Shown here: piece after piece, positions 21,519 to 31,618 of the stretch | Numbering within the stretch: the first letter of the stretch is position 1 | Layout: every line of letters begins with the position of its first letter | Source of the DNA: Phallusia fumigata | Lineage: Eukaryota > Chordata > Ascidiacea > Phlebobranchia > Ascidiidae | DNA: 32,922 nt | Direction of reading: 5' to 3' | Assembly: GCA_008931825.1 (NCBI GenBank) | Contig: QXVZ01015458.1 | Span: 1 to 32,922, forward strand | Made by a program: the position numbers and the translations under genes | The notes under the pieces: model-generated | What the model saw: only the letters and a program-made list of their open reading frames with translations | Databases searched by the model: none | Told to the model about the DNA's origin: nothing

Positions 21519-22254
21519 TTTTTAGATTTTGAGATGATTTATGAACCGGTTTGTAAACGTACCGGATGTCATGAACCTGTTTTTTTTAAGTTAATATTGC
21601 GGGTGTAAGTCAAAAATGATCAAGAACGTCGTATAGCGAATTTATGTGTTTTTGCTAGGTGCTAATGAAATTAGAGTTCAATAAACCTTTTCTAAGACCC
21701 CGTATTTTAGACGTTTTACACGCTATCGTGGTATAGTGTGTTGATTTGCAAAAGCTACATAATGCAAAATAAAACCAACTGCTACAACCCCAATTAGCCA
21801 TTTGGAAGCGTCCCTGGTTTGAACCCTGCCAAAATGCATCATGCAATGGTTGGAACAAAAATGCCTCAACCATTGATTGGTATGTATATTTGTACACAAT
21901 GACGACAAGTTTATTTATACGAGCTGGAAATTACGGATTGCAACTAGACAAGGGCATGAAAACTACAGATTGCACATCCACAAACAAAAACTAAACTGAA
22001 TTTATAGCTGCCAGCTATTACTTTGCACAGCTTTCATCTGCAAGTTTGTTTTACAAAATGCAAAAGTTTTCTTTTATGATGTGACAAATACATATTTAAT
22101 CTAAGCAGGCGTAAAGGGCTGGTTGGCAATTTGATTAAAATAAAACCAGCAAAAATTAACACAATTTTTGCAGTTTAAATTGAAATGCATAGGAAAAAAG
22201 ATTTCAGAATGTAACTAAATTATGGATTGTGCAAATAACCCTATGTTCCCGATC

Positions 22255-22872
22255 ACCTAGTTCCCGTGCAACTTTTTCAGTCGTTGAAATTCCCTCAAAC
22301 GGAGAGCATTGATTCGTATAAATCCTTGTGCATCACGTGGCTGGTAATCACCGGCCACATCCATGCTGTTGCAAACAAAATACATCCATAAATGTTGCTT
22401 AAAGATAAGGTTCTGGCTTCTTGGTAAAATTTTGTTCAGGCTGATTGCTCGGTTAAGGGATGAGTTCAGGCAATATAAAAAATGTTTACTTTTTTAGTCA
22501 AGTAAACTTAAGGCGGCGACTTAAATCAAGGAGCTTGAAGCAACGACTGGAGTTAACTCAAGCAACATACAGCGATAGTTAACTTTGCAGGATGACGATA
22601 CAATGACAGCTTGTAAGCTTGGCCTGGATGTTTAAATATATTGCATATTAAAGTTCCTAATATACCGTTTCCACCGTATACAGTTTTAAATTTACCAATT
22701 TTGAGCGTAAAACTTTTTTTTAAATGTCATGGAAAGTTAAGACCTTTTGATCTGAGCCACCTTAATTGAATCTGTTTATAATCTCCGGGTCTATTTCTCA
22801 CACCATATGCTGTGTTCGCTTTTGACAAAGCCGCCTCTTAGACAGATGGTAATCAACCCCGTACGTACCTGA
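22255..22872 (-). repeat. Duplication D, copy 1 (618 bp)
   Basis: This covers ASS1 exon 8, intron 7 and the first few bases of the exon 7 donor region (CCCCGTACGTACCTGA), then stops at the N at 22873. It differs from copy 2 at about a dozen sites, all in the intron. Confidence 0.9.
22257..22365 (-). other. Extra copy of ASS1 last exon (duplication C copy 2 and D copy 1)
   Basis: This is the third copy of the same exon, again identical in coding sequence. It belongs both to the end of duplication C and to the start of duplication D, which shows that the C and D duplications overlap at this exon. Confidence 0.85.
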
Positions 22873-22873
22873 N

Positions 22874-23491
22874 ACCTAGTTCCCGTGCAACTTTTTCAGT
22901 CGTTGAAATTCCCTCAAACGGAGAGCATTGATTCGTATAAATCCTTGTGCATCACGTGGCTGGTAATCACCGGCCACATCCATGCTGTTGCAAACAAAAT
23001 ACATCCATAAATGTTGCTTAAAGATAAGGTTCTGGCTTGTTGGTAAAATTTTGTTCAGGCTCATTGCTCGGTTAAGGGATAAGATCAGGCAATATAAAAA
23101 ATGTTTACTTTTTTAGTCAAGTAAACTTAAGGCGGCGACTTAAACCAAGGAGCTTGAAGCAACGACTGGAGTTAACTCAAGCAACATACAGTGATAGTTA
23201 ACTTTGCAGGATGACGATACAATGACAGCTTGTAAGATTGGCCTGGATGTTTAAATATATTGCATATTAAAGTTCCAAATATACCGTTTTCACCGTATAC
23301 AGTTTTAAATTTACCAATTTTGAGCGTAAAACTTTTTTTTAATGTCATGGAAAGTTAAGACCTTTTGATCTGAGCCACGTTAATTGAATCTGTTTTATAA
23401 TCTCCGGGTCTATTTCTCACACCATATGCTGTGTTCGCTTTTGACAAAGCCGCCTCTTAGACAGATGGTAATCAACCCCGTACGTACCTGA
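22874..23491 (-). repeat. Duplication D, copy 2 (618 bp)
   Basis: This has the same length as copy 1 and begins straight after the N. It runs into the genuine ASS1 exon 7, so this copy is the one contiguous with the rest of the gene. Confidence 0.9.
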
Positions 23492-26400
23492 CGAGTTCCT
23501 GGTTATACAAAGACTGGTCTGATTCCCTGCCAGTGATCATGATGTTGCCCTTGTACAATTTAAGGTGAACAGTGCCGGTTACCCCCTCCTGACTTTTGGC
23601 AATACAACCTCGTGCGTATTCACATTCAGGACTGTACCACTTGCCTTCAGTAATAAAATCGTAGGTTTGCAAGGACAATAAATAATAGAAAAAAACAAAA
23701 TCCAAATTGGAACACTAAACACGTATCTGACAACAAAATCCACACTTTTGACATGTGTAATGTCAAAAACAATTTTATACTACCCCTACTGGTAAATCCA
23801 GCTACGAAAAATAACGTGTATCGCACCTTCATAAACTTGTACCGAAAACTGCACGGAGAGATATTCCTTCAATCGTCGGACTTCCTTGTCCATAGTCAGT
23901 AGTTCCAAGTCCTCGTGAGCATCGAGCAACACACTCCCCCCTGGAGTTTCATAACATCCGCGCGACTTCATGCCAATGAAGCGATTTTCTACGATGTCTA
24001 TGCGCCCGACTCCATGCTTCCCTCTAGCGACAAAAACAAAAATATTTTTTGTTACAGGCAAGATAGTATTTTTTATTAATTTGGTGTATAATGCCGATTG
24101 CTACACTAACTTTACATTCAACGTAATTTAACCTACTTTGACAAACAGTAAAATGCACATTTTATTTCGAATTAGCTTTCACTGGAAAAAGCTAAGACTT
24201 AGCATTTTTATAGCTGCACATTGTTTTAGTGCAATATAAGCGAGCAAATATTACATTTCAGATTGTTTAATCATTTTATTTGACAAAGGTAAGAACGTCT
24301 TACGCCTGTCAGATTTGTGTATTTAAACCCTACGTTATGTCAGTGGAATCAAACAAAAAACCCATTGAAGGCATTCATCGTTGCCCAACACAATTAAACA
24401 AAACGTCAAAGACAGAAAATTGATTGCAAAGGTGTGTAGGCATTCGCAGAAGTTTATCTCCAAATAACAACTTAAAAATGTCTAATTGAGGAACCGAACT
24501 GTAACTCAAGATCGAATCTCAAACTGCGTCTCAAAGTTCCCCGCTTTTATTTACATGTGGCTTTGGTTATTGTTGGATGTTAGTATTGTATAAACTGCGT
24601 TGTTATTGTCGTAATATACTTTTCACGTCCTTCATGAATCGTGATTTGGCTGTTTTCTCGGCAATGGTAATCATAAGAGATCCCTCACGTATAACAGAAA
24701 CCAACCGAGGACGTTTTCGCAAAAAAAGTGCAGTATTTTTTATTTTCGTGTACTTTTTGTCAGATTCTACTCGTATTTTAATTCTTCTGCAAATTTCGGT
24801 TTGAAGTTCAACGACAATTAGAACATTTACATTCATGTCTAAAATCACCTTTTTCATGTAAATACATTTTAACCCAAGTAGCGGCTTGACTGATTGATTA
24901 ACGAGCACTTTTACAAAGGCGCGGAAAACGTGAAACTTTTTATCGAGGCCAGGATATGAACAACGGAACACGTTTGTCACAAACGACCGATCACGGGGGA
25001 ACGTTTTAGTCTCTTGTCGTGTGAACCAGGGAAAATGTATGCACGAATGGACTTTGGAAAGTTTGTGTCGATCGCGGTGTTATAGGTTCACAAATAATAA
25101 AGGGTTTCATTACAGGTACTTATAGTGAAACCGACGGATTTAAAAATTTATGCTTAAAATTGTCTGTTTAAAGGGAAGTTGAAACTTGCTCACAATCACT
25201 AAATTCGGATTTACCGGTTGTCACACACCGTAGTCATCTATTTTTTCTGGTTTTCGTTTCATCTAGCGTATGGCAAATGTTAGTGGTGAGAAATGTTCGT
25301 TCATTGCGGATATACATTTAATTATGTTTAGAAACATGGCCGTTTGTTGCTTCCGTTGCGGGCGGTTCGAATTGCACAGAATTCGTTAGGTTCGGTACAC
25401 TACTATGACACATGTTGCAGGGTATTCAAACTGCAGTAACATATGCTGGGCGGTTATACGAGTGCAAACCAATTATTTGTGAAGGTCAAATAACTAGATT
25501 CTGTCGATATCGATTGTTTAAAGGGACATTCATCGCCTGACAATATCTGCGCATTAAATGGCAAGCTGTGCACTTTTTGTACCGTTGGTTTAAAAGTATT
25601 ATATCGCTGCAACAAACGGTGCGATAACGTTTTAGCCAACTTTGCCTCGAATTTTTACCAACCTTGCTTTGAACGTGTTTGAAATGTTTTACATGTCTTA
25701 AAACACGCTGTACACATAAAAACTTACGCAATTTTGTTCAGGTACAAAAAAAGTTCCAAAGATCCTGTTATCTTAGTCCCGTCATCTTTGTTGGTAACAG
25801 AGACAGGTATGCCCTCTTTAAAGTTGATCGACAGTCGTTCGGGTTTGTCGGGAGCCTTTTCGGGGTCACAGGTCATCTGGTACATGTCGCTGCGACTTTC
25901 AGTGTTTGGATCTTCCAACATTCCAGCTTCATAGCTACAATTATAGCCAGCATGGTTAAACGCTAGTGGAGGGGGTAATAGGGTCGAAGATTTGACTTCC
26001 ACTAACATATTGTTTGCTGCAAAACACTATTAGTTACATGTTGCTCGTTTTCATTAACATATATCCTGGAAAGGCAAAACCTGATAAATACGATCTGTGT
26101 TTGCCAAAAACTTAGCAAGATTTTTTGCGGATGTCGGTGGCGTAAATATTTTAAAGACAATAAGGTTAATGGCTAGTTTGCAACTGACAAGACAACCAGT
26201 TTAAACACAAATGTACTGATTAACTTCCAACTCCACCAAAATTGAAAAAAACACATTAAAACAGAATTGCAATGAAGCAGATAGATTTAAAGCAGACTCA
26301 TCATGATCATACTGCATGTAGGTTCTGTTTAAATGACAGAGGTAAAATAAACATTGTTTTTGCCTGGTGGGTAAGGGTCCACTAGAACAGAACTTCAATA

Positions 26401-27385
26401 TGCTACCTGATGTGCATTAGGTTGTCATCCATGCTCCAAGGGTCATTTTTTGTAGCTTTGATTGGGATGTTATTTGAATTTGCATATTCCATCAGGTCCT
26501 GTCTGCCATTAAATCTTCCCAGGAATTCATCATCCCTCCAGGGAGCAATAATTTGCACACCGGGATACAGTGCATAGCAAGCAATCTCAAACCGCACTTG
26601 ATCATTTCCCTGAAAAATTTTTTAGCAAGTTTTCTTTTGTCAAAAAAACATATTATATGTTTGGTAAAATATAATCTATAAGTAGAATAACACCACCTTT
26701 CCAGTAGCTCCATGAGAAATGTACTTCGCTCCTTCTAGCTTTGCTCTTTCCACCATGTTTCTTGCAATGCATGGGCGAGCCAATGCAGTGCCCATAGGAT
26801 ATCGGCCCTCATACTTGGCGTTTGCTTGCAATCCCGGCCAAATAAAATCCTCCACAAATTCCTTCTTGCAGTCGCAAACAAATGCCTACAAAAATGTTTT
26901 TTTTTTAATTTTGATTGTACTTAAGATCCTCAATTGTACTTAAGAAGAACTATTTTGTACATGCACATTCATATATGTTTACAAGTGAATCTCAAGATTT
27001 AAAATTTAAAGAAGGATAATGCATTGATGTATGTTTATAAATATTTCAAGAATTTAAAATAAAAATATGTGTATTACCTTTTCCGCTCCAAGCTTTAAAG
27101 CTTTTTGCTTGGCTGCATCAAAATCTTCCTCTTGCCCAACATCAGCCTTATTAAAAAAACACTATTTTACAAGTATTTTGACTTGGTTGTTGCACAACAA
27201 CACAACTTATAACATGAACAAATTAAAGAGTTTTACTGTAATTACACTTAATCAATCAAAATACAAAACAATACAAAACTGACCATGAATGTGACAACTC
27301 TGTACCCCTTTTCAATGAGCCATACAAGAATGCAGGAGGTATCCAAACCACCACTGTATGCAAGAACAACTGTGGACTTCGACAT
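22876..27385 (-). CDS. Argininosuccinate synthase, complete, eight exons
   Basis: Exons on the minus strand: 27385-27284, 27146-27078, 26885-26697, 26609-26407, 25934-25728, 24023-23827, 23644-23488 and 22984-22876. All are GT-AG, all phases agree, and they total 1233 nt, or 410 aa (human ASS1 412). The enzyme joins citrulline and aspartate with ATP to form argininosuccinate in the cytosol, for arginine synthesis and the citrulline-NO cycle. Visible landmarks: the N-type ATP-pyrophosphatase loop AYSGGLDTS (9-17), [14 protein letters not shown] across the exon 3/4 joint (115 on), [45 protein letters not shown], and the C-terminal helix [10 protein letters not shown]. No catalytic motif is broken. 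The last exon is repeated at 22257 and 20677 by assembly. A candidate acceptor (TTTTTTGTAG) lies about 45 nt before the ATG. It is divergent from the unrecognised gene at 27991 and convergent with p31comet. Confidence 0.97.
24603..24980 (-). other. Open frame inside ASS1 intron 5, coding status doubtful
   Basis: This is a stop-free stretch of 125 codons on the ASS1 strand within the 1.7-kb intron (24024-25727). It begins with GTG rather than ATG. It is Lys/Arg/Ile-rich in its second half and resembles no family I know. One frame of this length is roughly what chance gives across a window this size. The rest of the intron shows nothing notable. Confidence 0.15.
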
Positions 27386-27990
27386 TTTTTGTTCCTTTTA
27401 ATTTTGCAAAATATAATAATAGCAAAATAACTACAAAAAATAATAGAATAATGAATCAAACAATAAATACATATAAACTACTTTAGTAACTTCATGAACT
27501 AAATTAACCACATTTTTACTGTGATTGTTGTCATATATTTAGTTGTGTTTTAAAGGAAGCACTTCACAGCACTACAAACACCAGAGGAATATTTACTTAG
27601 AGGTTCAACAACTATCTGTATCGAAGCAACAACAGCAACTTAACAACACTTCAGGACTAAAACATCTTAAGCAGCACTTAAAGTCAAAAACAAAGGCACT
27701 AATAAGTCTAGGACTTGGTAATTGCAGTTTAAGATGCCAACGAATGCCCTGCTCTGCGAAAAGTGAAAAAATCATTTCAAAGGAACAGTTGGCAACACAT
27801 GTTGTACAAAAATAAGTTAGAAAAAATGTTAACAAGAATTTGAAGGGATTTTTTAATATAAGTGTACAATATATGTAAATTATGTTCTATATACCTTATA
27901 AAAAGAAATATAATTGGACTATTCCAGTTGATTAGAAATCAGAAATATTCTTAGCAATTGCAAACTTATATCCATGTTATACAACTTAGC
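27386..27990. promoter_or_regulatory. Divergent intergenic region between ASS1 and the 27991 gene
   Basis: A 605-bp gap separates the two start codons on opposite strands, so it should hold both promoters. A splice-acceptor-like TTTTTTGTAG on the minus strand (exon side from 27430) precedes the ASS1 ATG. On the plus strand, an open frame 27543-27815 (TTG-initiated, Gln/Lys-rich) has no ATG start and is probably leader or chance. No TATA box could be assigned with confidence. Confidence 0.45.
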
Positions 27991-30900
27991 ATGGGCAACT
28001 TCTGCTGCATTACTAAGCAAAATCATGACATAAATAAGCTTTCCAAGCAAAAAACAAAGCAGAAGCAAGATAAAAGCAGCAACAAACCAACTAACAATGC
28101 AGATCATTCAGAACCACTTAGAAACATCAAATCACAACCAAAGCAAAACAGAAACAGTGAGGTTGAAGAAATTAACCCAACCAAAAATTTGCAATCAGGC
28201 AAATTACCAGACTTACCTGAAAGTCAGAAAAAAACTAAAATTAAAAAACGGAAAAAGAAGAAATTCCAAAAACAACAAGTTCTTGGCAAAGTTGCGAGTT
28301 GTTCAACAACATCAATTACAGATACTGAAGTTAAACAATGTTGGAAAAAAATACCACCTGATAAACCTTGTGATGATCATCATGACACTGTCAAAAACTG
28401 GGAACAGCAGGAACTCAGGTTTGTAACTGTTTGAAAACGATGTGCTTTTAACAAATCTATCGATTATTAATCTGATAAAAATCGGTGACAAGAAATATTA
28501 TTTAAATGTTTTTTTGCACATTATTCACACCTAAATATGTTGTGAAAAACTTGCAAAACAACTCCTTTTCTTCGAAGATTGCAGTCAGAATACAGGAAGG
28601 CTACCGAAAACATTCGGTGCTGTCTACGAGCGGAACACCGTGCAAAAGCGGAAACGGAAATGTGGCGTGCAGTTTTAGACCGACTTTCGCGTGAACATCG
28701 ACAAAAGTTATTTCGGCACGCACATATTTTGCGGACAAAGTTGCGACGCGCCGAAAACTTGTTATCTTTCTACGAGGTTCGCGCCAGGAACGTACAGAAC
28801 ACCAACAGCAAATTAAAAAGTACGTCTCCAAACTTATAACAACATTTCTTTGTTGGTTTAACTCACAGGAATGACTCCCAAGTGCCTATTGGGCGGACGC
28901 TTTGTTATAGGTGCGAATTCCCGCAGTTCCAGGCCACAAATATCTAGAAAGGGTCGATCATTTACTAATTTTCCACGCAACTTCAGTCTAGCGGCTGGCG
29001 CGGTTTTGTAGGCACATTTTAATTTCGGGAAATGCCCGGTGTGGTTTATGGTTTTGTTTGTGGCACAGTGTCAGCACTTTTGCTTGATTAGGTGGGGCTC
29101 AGACAACATATCGTTTTGAACTGTCCTGAGAAAAAGTTTTCTTTAACTCACCAAATAGTTTTATAGGTCGGCAGTGGCGGCTCGTAGTTAAAAATAGTGG
29201 GGGCGCTCCTCCAGAAATTTTTAACCTTTGTTTTAATGTTGTGTAAAAGGAAACAATTATTCCGGCATAAAAAAGAAAATTAATCAGAAACCCAATAAAA
29301 TCTTAAACTAGCAAGTCAAACATTTTTTACTAAAATAACCTACAGTTTAAGCTTGACCTATTCATTTAAAAATAAAATGGTAAGCGGTTTTAAGCAAAAC
29401 ACACGCGGAGTACAGAAACGATACCCTACCTTCCACCAGCATGCCACACCAAGGTCGGCACTGTGGCCTGCGGGTGCAACTGTGTATGTGGGTAGCTCTC
29501 TCCCTCTCAGTCTCGCATGCCTCATTGCCGCTACCTTTATGCGCATGCGCACAGCAGTCAAACACCGCGCACCTGATTTTAATTTTTAAATGTTTTTAAT
29601 AACCTGGGGCATGACGTTTGAAACGTCGCGAAAGTTGGCTATAGTGCAGTGCTCCGCGACCGGTGCCGCTGTATAACTGTAGCTCAACAATTTTTTCAAA
29701 AACAAAAGCAAATTTTATCCTTGGCAAACCTGAACGTCACAACAAATGGGCAATTCACTGATGCAACTCTAATTAGACTATATACCCACTGTGTATTTAT
29801 ATTTTTGAAACGTCACACTTGAAATTATAATGTTCGAATAGCTATCCTGGCGCAAAAAACGCTAGTCACGGTGTGTAGCCGAAAAAAAAAACTAATAGGG
29901 CGACAACATAAGTGAAAAAAGGTTTCGGGGCACTGCTATATAGTGTATCATCTACCATAGTTGCCTACAATACATGTTTCTGTTCGTTATAGGTTTAAAT
30001 CACGTACGTACAGTTATATCGGATAAAACGAAAAAACATATGGGGGGTGTAGGGGTGGTGTTTAGCAAACGAATTACAGAAATAAGTAAATCCTTTGGTG
30101 TTAAGCTCACATTATTTCTTTTGAAATATGGCGCCAATTTTTTTCCATTTCAGTAAATCAAAGTTGGTTACACCTAATAAAATAATGATGATGTAGCATT
30201 TTATGTTTACAAAGCGGGCCTACCTACTCAGGTTCAATGTTTGCTGAAACAGTCTGGGGGATAGATTAGCAAATAAGTAATTTTTTTATTGGCTAGAGTT
30301 AAGCTGAGTCATTCTATGGAAACGACCTTTACTTGACCTATTTAAATATGCTCTTATTTAAAACTTTATATCACTAATTCAATATGTGTTATTTCAGGTC
30401 TTATCGGTAAAATGAAGACCGACACAAAAGCAATCAGAGATGAAAGCGAAAGGAGAAGGTTGAACACGAAAAACAACCTGGACAACAAAGTCGGAAACCT
30501 CCTTAAAGAACTGGAGCGGCTAAAGATCAAGTTTAACAACGTTTCTCCTAGTCATCAACCCCCAGGACAGAGATTTAGCATCGCCACAACAGCAAATATC
30601 ATGCGGCATAACCGTGTAAACGGCAAAAAGAATCATAAAGTGAAGCCGGCACCATTTGTGACCGCATACTCCAGATACTGCAATGTTAGGGCTTTGAATC
30701 CCAAGCACGATCGCGAAACTTACACCTCAGATGTACCACGTTACCCTAAACTACGCACGCGACTTATTGAACTGCATGAACCAACTAAACCGGAAAATGT
30801 GTCACAAAAAGCACTTCACATTTCTACGCGACTCTCTAGCGACGTCTCGTGTTTGTCCATTTCACCGTACCCTCGAGTTTCATGTGACGTGTCGCATAAA

Positions 30901-31318
30901 TCGGACGCTACGTCTGAATCGGAGCTGATCAATCTTCGCAGTGACGAGGGCAAAACATCTTCGCCGTCGAGCGAATTTTCCAGGAGTTCATTCTCGTTTC
31001 ATAAAACACGCGACGACGCGTCATCGGTGTCGCCGAATTACGTCACGCTTGTGAACAACAGAAGAGATGTGACGTCACTGTACGACGCTCGTGAGGAAAA
31101 AGCGTTCAACAGATTGCCTAAAAACAGTCACGCGATAAGGTAATTAGGTTGTTTGAAATTCTTTTCATAATACTTAGTCAACTGAAGTTTGCGGTTTTTT
31201 AAGGTCAAGTGATTACCATGGAGACAAAACGTCACGATCGCTTCCGTGTGCGACAAAGGAAAGAAATATCCGCACTTTGAGGTCACAACCCGCTTCACAT
31301 ATGAAGCACAGACGATGA
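27991..31318 (+). CDS. Unrecognised protein with MGNFCC N-terminus and coiled coil
   Basis: Exons 27991-28418, 28578-28819, 30398-31139 and 31204-31318 join in frame (AG|A, A|GT, AG|G) to give 508 aa. The ATG at 27991 is the first in its frame, after a TAG at 27952. The start MGNFCC fits N-myristoylation at Gly2 plus palmitoylation at Cys5/6, so membrane anchoring is inferred. Residues 80-95 are a polybasic patch (KIKKRKKKK). Residues 138 to about 260 are charged, heptad-like and helical (EYRKATENIR, LFRHAHILRTKLRRAE, LLKELERLKIKFNN), probably a coiled coil. The remainder is Ser/Arg-rich and low-complexity. I do not recognise the family. Exon 1 is A-rich and Lys/Gln-heavy, while exons 2-4 are GC-richer. 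If the 64-bp last intron is not spliced, translation stops at 31143 after residue 471. Intron 2 carries hAT-type sequence. Confidence 0.72.
29172..29630. mobile_element. Possible hAT-type element, only left end recognised
   Basis: At 29172 the sequence CAGTGGCGGCTCGTAG, followed by GGGGGCGCTCC, is a hAT-style terminus I have seen as typical of such elements. No matching right end or 8-bp target duplication was found. The GC-rich interior (about 29395-29580) contrasts with its flanks, in keeping with an inserted piece. It lies within intron 2 of the 27991 gene. Confidence 0.4.
29647..29935. mobile_element. hAT-type MITE (289 bp) in intron 2 of the 27991 gene
   Basis: The left end is CAGTGCTCCGCGACC. 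The right end, reverse complemented, is CAGTGCCCCGAAACC (12 of 15). Flanks are CTATAGTG (29639-29646) and CTATATAGTG (29936-29945), consistent with an 8-bp target duplication in which one side later gained TA. There is no coding content. The ends resemble those of the 16098-17986 element, so the two may belong to one family. Confidence 0.7.
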
Positions 31319-31405
31319 AAAGTTTTCAAACATTGGTTGAGTCTTGGCTGCATGTATTTAAGGCGTTTAAGCTCCACACGGGTCCAAACCACATAAATGA
31401 GTAGA

Positions 31406-31618
31406 GTTTATTTCGCTTGGTGAAAGAAATCGTAGCGAGACACATTTGCACTAAAACAATCACCAAGTCGGAGATAGCGAAAAAGTGGCGGGACTCACAT
31501 CGGAGGGTGAGTTTGGCGCAAAAGAGAATCAAGACTGGGGGGAAGTTATCTCCGGCTCGGGTGATTGTTTGAGTGCAATTGGGTCGCTACGATTTCTCTC
31601 ACCAAGCAAAATAAACCC
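31406..31618. repeat. Foldback element: long inverted repeat, arms about 73 nt
   Basis: The left arm, 31406-31478 (GTTTATTTCGCTTGGTGAAA through CAATCACC to CGGAGATAG), is mirrored by the right arm, 31544-31618 (AGTTATCTCCGG through GGTGATTG to CCAAGCAAAATAAACCC), at about 85 percent complementarity. The loop is about 65 nt, with a small nested hairpin (ACTCAC...GGTGAGT, about 31493-31512). It lies 87 bp past the stop of the 27991 gene. Its right arm contains AATAAA (31610-31615), which could be that gene's poly(A) signal. Confidence 0.85.

Larger units (their letters stand above)
20975..22419 (+). repeat. Duplication C, copy 2 (1445 bp)
   Basis: This begins directly after the N gap with the same bases that start copy 1 at 19389, and ends where copy 1 was cut (TTCTGGCTT). 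It carries second copies of the p31comet last exon and the ASS1 last exon. Confidence 0.92.

Noticed and set aside
27543..27815. 90-codon Gln/Lys-rich frame upstream of the 27991 gene
   Set aside because: It starts with TTG and I could not find splice sites that join it in frame. Kept only as a note in the divergent promoter region.
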